NCBI GenBank assembly: GCA_030448225.1
Contig: JAUJNJ010000061.1
Span: 1 to 9,775 of the forward strand
Reading direction: 5' to 3'
Source of the DNA: Phycisphaerae bacterium
GTDB lineage: Bacteria; Planctomycetota; Phycisphaerae; Tepidisphaerales; Tepidisphaeraceae
DNA length: 9,775 bases
Shown here: piece after piece, positions 7,372-9,775 of the stretch
How positions within the stretch are numbered: position 1 is the stretch's first letter
Layout of the letters: each line of letters begins with the position of its first letter
Program-made: the position numbers and the translations under genes
The notes under the pieces: generated by a model
Databases searched by the model: none
What the model was told of the DNA's origin: nothing
What the model saw: the letters and a program-made list of their open reading frames with translations, nothing else

Positions 7372-8556
7372 TCAGCCGTCGACGCCGATCTCCTTCAGCA
7401 GTTGTGCCAGGACCCGGTCGGAGTCGAAATGCGCATTGGCGATCTCCCGCGCGGCCGCGCAGTGCGACGCGTAGTCGGCGGCGATGCGGTCGGCCCCGTC
7501 GGCGGCTTCCTCGGGCGTTCGGAACGGTACCAATCCTCCACCTGTAGGCAGCCCGCTCTCCGCCAGCCCGGTGTCCTGCACGAGCGCCGGCCGTCCGCTG
7601 GCAAGGTAGGCGGCGGTGCGGTCGCTGAACCAGCCGCAGTGCGTGTGGACGTAGACGCCCTGCGCGGCGGAGAACTCGGCGCCGGAGTTGCGGACGTACT
7701 GTCGGAATGCGTGCGGATCCGCCGCCGCGGCGCCGGGCGCGACGACGCGCCAGCCGTGTTCGATCAACGCGGCGCGGTCGCGCTCGTCGGCGGGGTAGAT
7801 GTGCAGCGCGAGCTCGAACGTTTGCCGGGAGCGGCGGGGGAGCGCGATCAGCTTCCGGAGCTCGTGCAGCTTCAAGCCGTAGGTGACGCCGTCCCATTCG
7901 AGCGATCCGTAGGGCGGCCGCCAACTGGCAACGGTGGTGAATCTCACGGGCTGCCCCTCGCTCGGCGGCGGCGGCCGGGTCACCGGCCAGTGTTCCAGCA
8001 CAACCGGGGGGCGGAGGCGCCGCCAGCGAAAGCCGCCGGTCGGAATCGGGCAGCCGGGCGTGCCGATGTTCCAGCCGATCGTGTAGTGCTCGTTGTGCCG
8101 TGCGAGCCCGAGGTCCGCCCCCTGGGCGTGCCCGATCTGCGTGAAGCCGGGGTCGATGTCGACGTAGACGCGGCGCGGGACCGGTTCCAGCAGCGACGGC
8201 ACGCGCAGGTGCCCGCTGATGTTGATCACCGCGTCGGCGGCGCGGGCGACTTCACGCAGTCGGGGCGGCACCGCGCCCCGGTCGCTCGGGTCGTAGCCGT
8301 TGCCGCACAACAACGCGGCGGTCCGGTCGATGCCGAAGCGCGCGACGACATCATCGAAATAACGGCGGTTGACACTCTCGGCGAACGCGGCGGGGCGGCC
8401 GTGGGCGTCGGTGCAGGCGGCGCGGTCAATCTGTTCGACGAAGTGGACCTCGTGCCCCAGTCGCCGCAGGCCCAACACCCAGCTGAGGCGCACCCAGGCC
8501 TCGCCGCCGTTGTTCGGCTTGTTCGCCAGCGCGCCCGCCACAATTAACACGGCCAT
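7372..8556 (-). CDS. Glycosyltransferase-like protein, first tandem copy
   Basis: An intact 394-residue GT-B-like glycosyltransferase, probably cytoplasmic, moving a sugar from a nucleotide donor to a glycan, lipid or small-molecule acceptor. Residues 3 to 8 (VLIVAG) form the first strand, with the glycine pair at 17 to 18 (NNGGEAW). VLGLRRLGHEVHFVEQID spans about 27 to 44 and DIDPGFTQIGHA about 133 to 144. CGWFSDR is at 307 to 313, followed by YLASGRP and QDTG. The C-terminal helix FDSDRVLAQLL closes the fold, as in its neighbour. There is no signal peptide or membrane segment. An AGG lies 7 bases ahead of the ATG at 8556. The gap to the upstream methyltransferase is 25 bases, and 7 bases follow before the next gene. 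Specificity is not readable. Confidence 0.78.
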   Translation of the reverse strand: MAVLIVAGALANKPNNGGEAWVRLSWVLGLRRLGHEVHFVEQIDRAACTDAHGRPAAFAESVNRRYFDDVVARFGIDRTAALLCGNGYDPSDRGAVPPRLREVARAADAVINISGHLRVPSLLEPVPRRVYVDIDPGFTQIGHAQGADLGLARHNEHYTIGWNIGTPGCPIPTGGFRWRRLRPPVVLEHWPVTRPPPPSEGQPVRFTTVASWRPPYGSLEWDGVTYGLKLHELRKLIALPRRSRQTFELALHIYPADERDRAALIEHGWRVVAPGAAAADPHAFRQYVRNSGAEFSAAQGVYVHTHCGWFSDRTAAYLASGRPALVQDTGLAESGLPTGGGLVPFRTPEEAADGADRIAADYASHCAAAREIANAHFDSDRVLAQLLKEIGVDG

Positions 8557-8581
8557 CGACCTACCTGCTTGAGTTCGCCCG

Positions 8582-9148
8582 TTACTTCGTCGCCTCGACG
8601 AACAGCGACTCGTGCTCGCGGTTGTCGAGTTCCGTGATGCCCGCGAACGCGCTGCCCGTTTCCCGGAAAGCCTGCGGCGCCGCCCGCGCGAAGCCGGCGC
8701 GGAGCAGCAGTTCGACCGCGAAGTCCGCCGTGAACAGCGTGCGCGAGTGGCCGTACCAGAGCATGTGCGCGACGAACTTGCCGCCGAGGCTCGACGCGTC
8801 GTCGTCCGGGATCAGGAAGTGGCGCGTGTCGCCGCGCAGGTAGGCCGCGATGCCCTTGTCGAGGTCCGGCAGGCAGAGCCGCAGCACGCCGCCGGGCCGC
8901 AGGACGCGGCGGAGTTCGCGGAGAACCGGGACGATCTCGGGGATCGGGACCTCCTGCAGCGCGTGGACGCTGACGGCGTAATCCACGCTCTCGTCCGCGA
9001 GCGGCAGTCCGCCGCGGATGTCGCACGGCAGGTCGATGCCGCGCCCGGTCTTGCGGTCGGAGTTGATCCACCCCGGCTCGCCGCGCCCGCCGCAGCCCCA
9101 GTTCAGTCGTGTGACTGTTGTCGGCGCCGTTGTCAAAGTGTCCGCCAT
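8582..9148 (-). CDS. Class I SAM-dependent methyltransferase, second tandem copy
   Basis: A 188-residue methyltransferase of the Methyltransf_11 type. Motif I is LNWGCG at 15 to 20, then GEPGWINSD, and IDLPCDIRGGLPLADESVDY leading to the beta-4 region AVSVHALQEVP. The post-motif helix and strand are LRELRRVLRPGGVLRLCLPD. The C-terminus reads FVAHMLWYGHSRTLFTADFA, AGFARA and LDNREHESLFVEATK. The ATG at 9148 is chosen because AGGAG (9157 to 9161) lies 8 bases ahead and because it matches the neighbour's N-terminus. The frame stays open further upstream only as a shadow of the other methyltransferase. It is about 70% identical by eye to that gene, so it is a tandem duplicate. Likely substrate: an O- or N-position on the sugar product made by the adjoining glycosyltransferases (inference). 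Confidence 0.85.
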   Translation of the reverse strand: MADTLTTAPTTVTRLNWGCGGRGEPGWINSDRKTGRGIDLPCDIRGGLPLADESVDYAVSVHALQEVPIPEIVPVLRELRRVLRPGGVLRLCLPDLDKGIAAYLRGDTRHFLIPDDDASSLGGKFVAHMLWYGHSRTLFTADFAVELLLRAGFARAAPQAFRETGSAFAGITELDNREHESLFVEATK

Positions 9149-9156
9149 TCGTCCCG

Positions 9157-9161
9157 CTCCT
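9157..9161 (-). promoter_or_regulatory. Shine-Dalgarno of the second methyltransferase
   Basis: AGGAG on the - strand, 8 bases before the ATG at 9148. It settles the start of this methyltransferase, whose frame otherwise stays open far upstream through the paralogous gene. Confidence 0.7.
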
Positions 9162-9189
9162 GGTGATTCCTCACGTCCGGCCCGGCGCG

Positions 9190-9738
9190 CTACTTCGTCC
9201 CCTCGACGAACAGGCTCTCGTTCTCGCGGTTGTCTAGGCCCGTAATCTCGGGGAACCGGCTGGCGGTCTGCCGGTACGCGCAATGCGTCACCCGCGCGAA
9301 CCCCGCCTTTCGCAGCAGTTCCTCCGCGAACTCCGCGGTGAACGGGGTGCGGACGTACCCGTACCACACGAGCTGCGTGACGAGTTTCGCCCCGAGGCTC
9401 GCCGCGTCGCCATCGGGGATAAGGAAGTACCCCCGGTCGCCGCGATTGTACGCCTCGACGCCCTTGATGAGGTCCGGCAACGCGAGGCGGAGCACGCCGC
9501 CCGGCTTGATCACGCGGCGGAGCTCGCGCAGGACGGGCACGAGGCCGTCGTAGGGGACCTCCGGCATCGCGTGGATGCTCACCGCATAGTCGACGCTGTC
9601 GTCGGCGAGCGGCAGGCCGTCGCGGATGTCGCACGGCAGGTCGATCCCGGGCCCCTCCTTCTGGTCGGAGTTGATCCACCCGGGTTCTCCCGACGCGCCG
9701 CACCCCCAGTTCAGTCGCCTCACAGGCGTGTCGTTCAT
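9190..9738 (-). CDS. Class I SAM-dependent methyltransferase, first tandem copy
   Basis: A 182-residue methyltransferase and the first gene of the visible cluster. LNWGCG at 9 to 14 is the SAM-binding motif I, followed by SGEPGWINSD, IDLPCDIRDGLPLADDSVDY, AVSIHAMPEVP and LRELRRVIKPGGVLRLALPD. The C-terminal part reads YFLIPDGDAASLGAKLV, WYGYVRTPFTAEFAEELL and LDNRENESLFVEGTK. Length and C-terminus match the neighbouring copy almost residue for residue, with no gap in the alignment beyond the first few codons. ATG at 9738 is preceded by GGGAG (9748 to 9752) at 9 bases. Only 37 bases lie upstream in the window and no promoter is visible there, so earlier genes of the operon may lie beyond the edge. 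The substrate is unknown; sugar modification is inferred from context. Confidence 0.85.
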   Translation of the reverse strand: MNDTPVRRLNWGCGASGEPGWINSDQKEGPGIDLPCDIRDGLPLADDSVDYAVSIHAMPEVPYDGLVPVLRELRRVIKPGGVLRLALPDLIKGVEAYNRGDRGYFLIPDGDAASLGAKLVTQLVWYGYVRTPFTAEFAEELLRKAGFARVTHCAYRQTASRFPEITGLDNRENESLFVEGTK

Positions 9739-9747
9739 CGTGACGTG

Positions 9748-9752
9748 CTCCC
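9748..9752 (-). promoter_or_regulatory. Shine-Dalgarno of the first methyltransferase
   Basis: GGGAG on the - strand, 9 bases before the ATG at 9738, supports that start. Confidence 0.5.
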
Positions 9753-9775
9753 GTTTCCGCCGCTGCCGTCCGTCC

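Noticed and set aside
7126..8547. 473-codon + strand open frame opposite the first glycosyltransferase
   Set aside because: Composition is Arg/Pro/Gly/Val-rich with no family motif; it mirrors a clear coding gene on the - strand, as expected in very GC-rich DNA.

Overview
The window is very GC-rich bacterial DNA in which third codon positions are almost all G or C. It holds two blocks whose 3' ends face each other. The protein families fit a large environmental genome. A planctomycete-like source would suit the very large YD-repeat protein and the surface-sugar cluster, but this is a guess, because no rRNA or marker gene is present.

Left block (1 to about 4035, + strand): one large YD-repeat (RHS-like) surface protein that enters from the left edge. 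Stitched together, it reads as a putative-Ig/cadherin-like domain, further Ig-like segments, the aromatic/glycine-rich RHS entry segment (GEVDLSIPLSGIPIEL, then FGHGW), and a long run of YD repeats. No single frame carries it: the coherent protein changes frame about 27 times in 4 kb. Roughly 20 of these steps are one-base gains and I found no in-frame stop, so the pattern looks more like uncorrected consensus errors in a repetitive gene than slow decay. The protein ends abruptly near 4034, without an RHS core end or toxin tip. It abuts the tail of a ParB-like protein (4034 to 4240), which suggests a deletion, an insertion or an assembly join. Positions 4241 to 4454 show no recognisable gene, only a small perfect hairpin.

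Right block (9738 down to 4455, - strand): six tightly packed genes in one direction, probably one operon. In transcription order they are two tandem SAM-dependent methyltransferases (about 70% identical by eye), two tandem paralogous glycosyltransferase-like proteins, an APH/choline-kinase-like phosphotransferase, and a ChbG/YdjC-family carbohydrate deacetylase whose start overlaps the phosphotransferase stop (ATGA). The second glycosyltransferase and the deacetylase each carry one frameshift. Together the genes suggest building and modifying a cell-surface glycan, glycolipid or glycosylated small molecule by sugar transfer, methylation, phosphorylation and deacetylation. The product cannot be read from sequence. 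The operon probably begins beyond the right edge.

I see no tRNA, rRNA, CRISPR array, insertion sequence or transposase. The most notable points are the doubly duplicated sugar-modification cluster and the frame-broken RHS gene joined to a ParB remnant.
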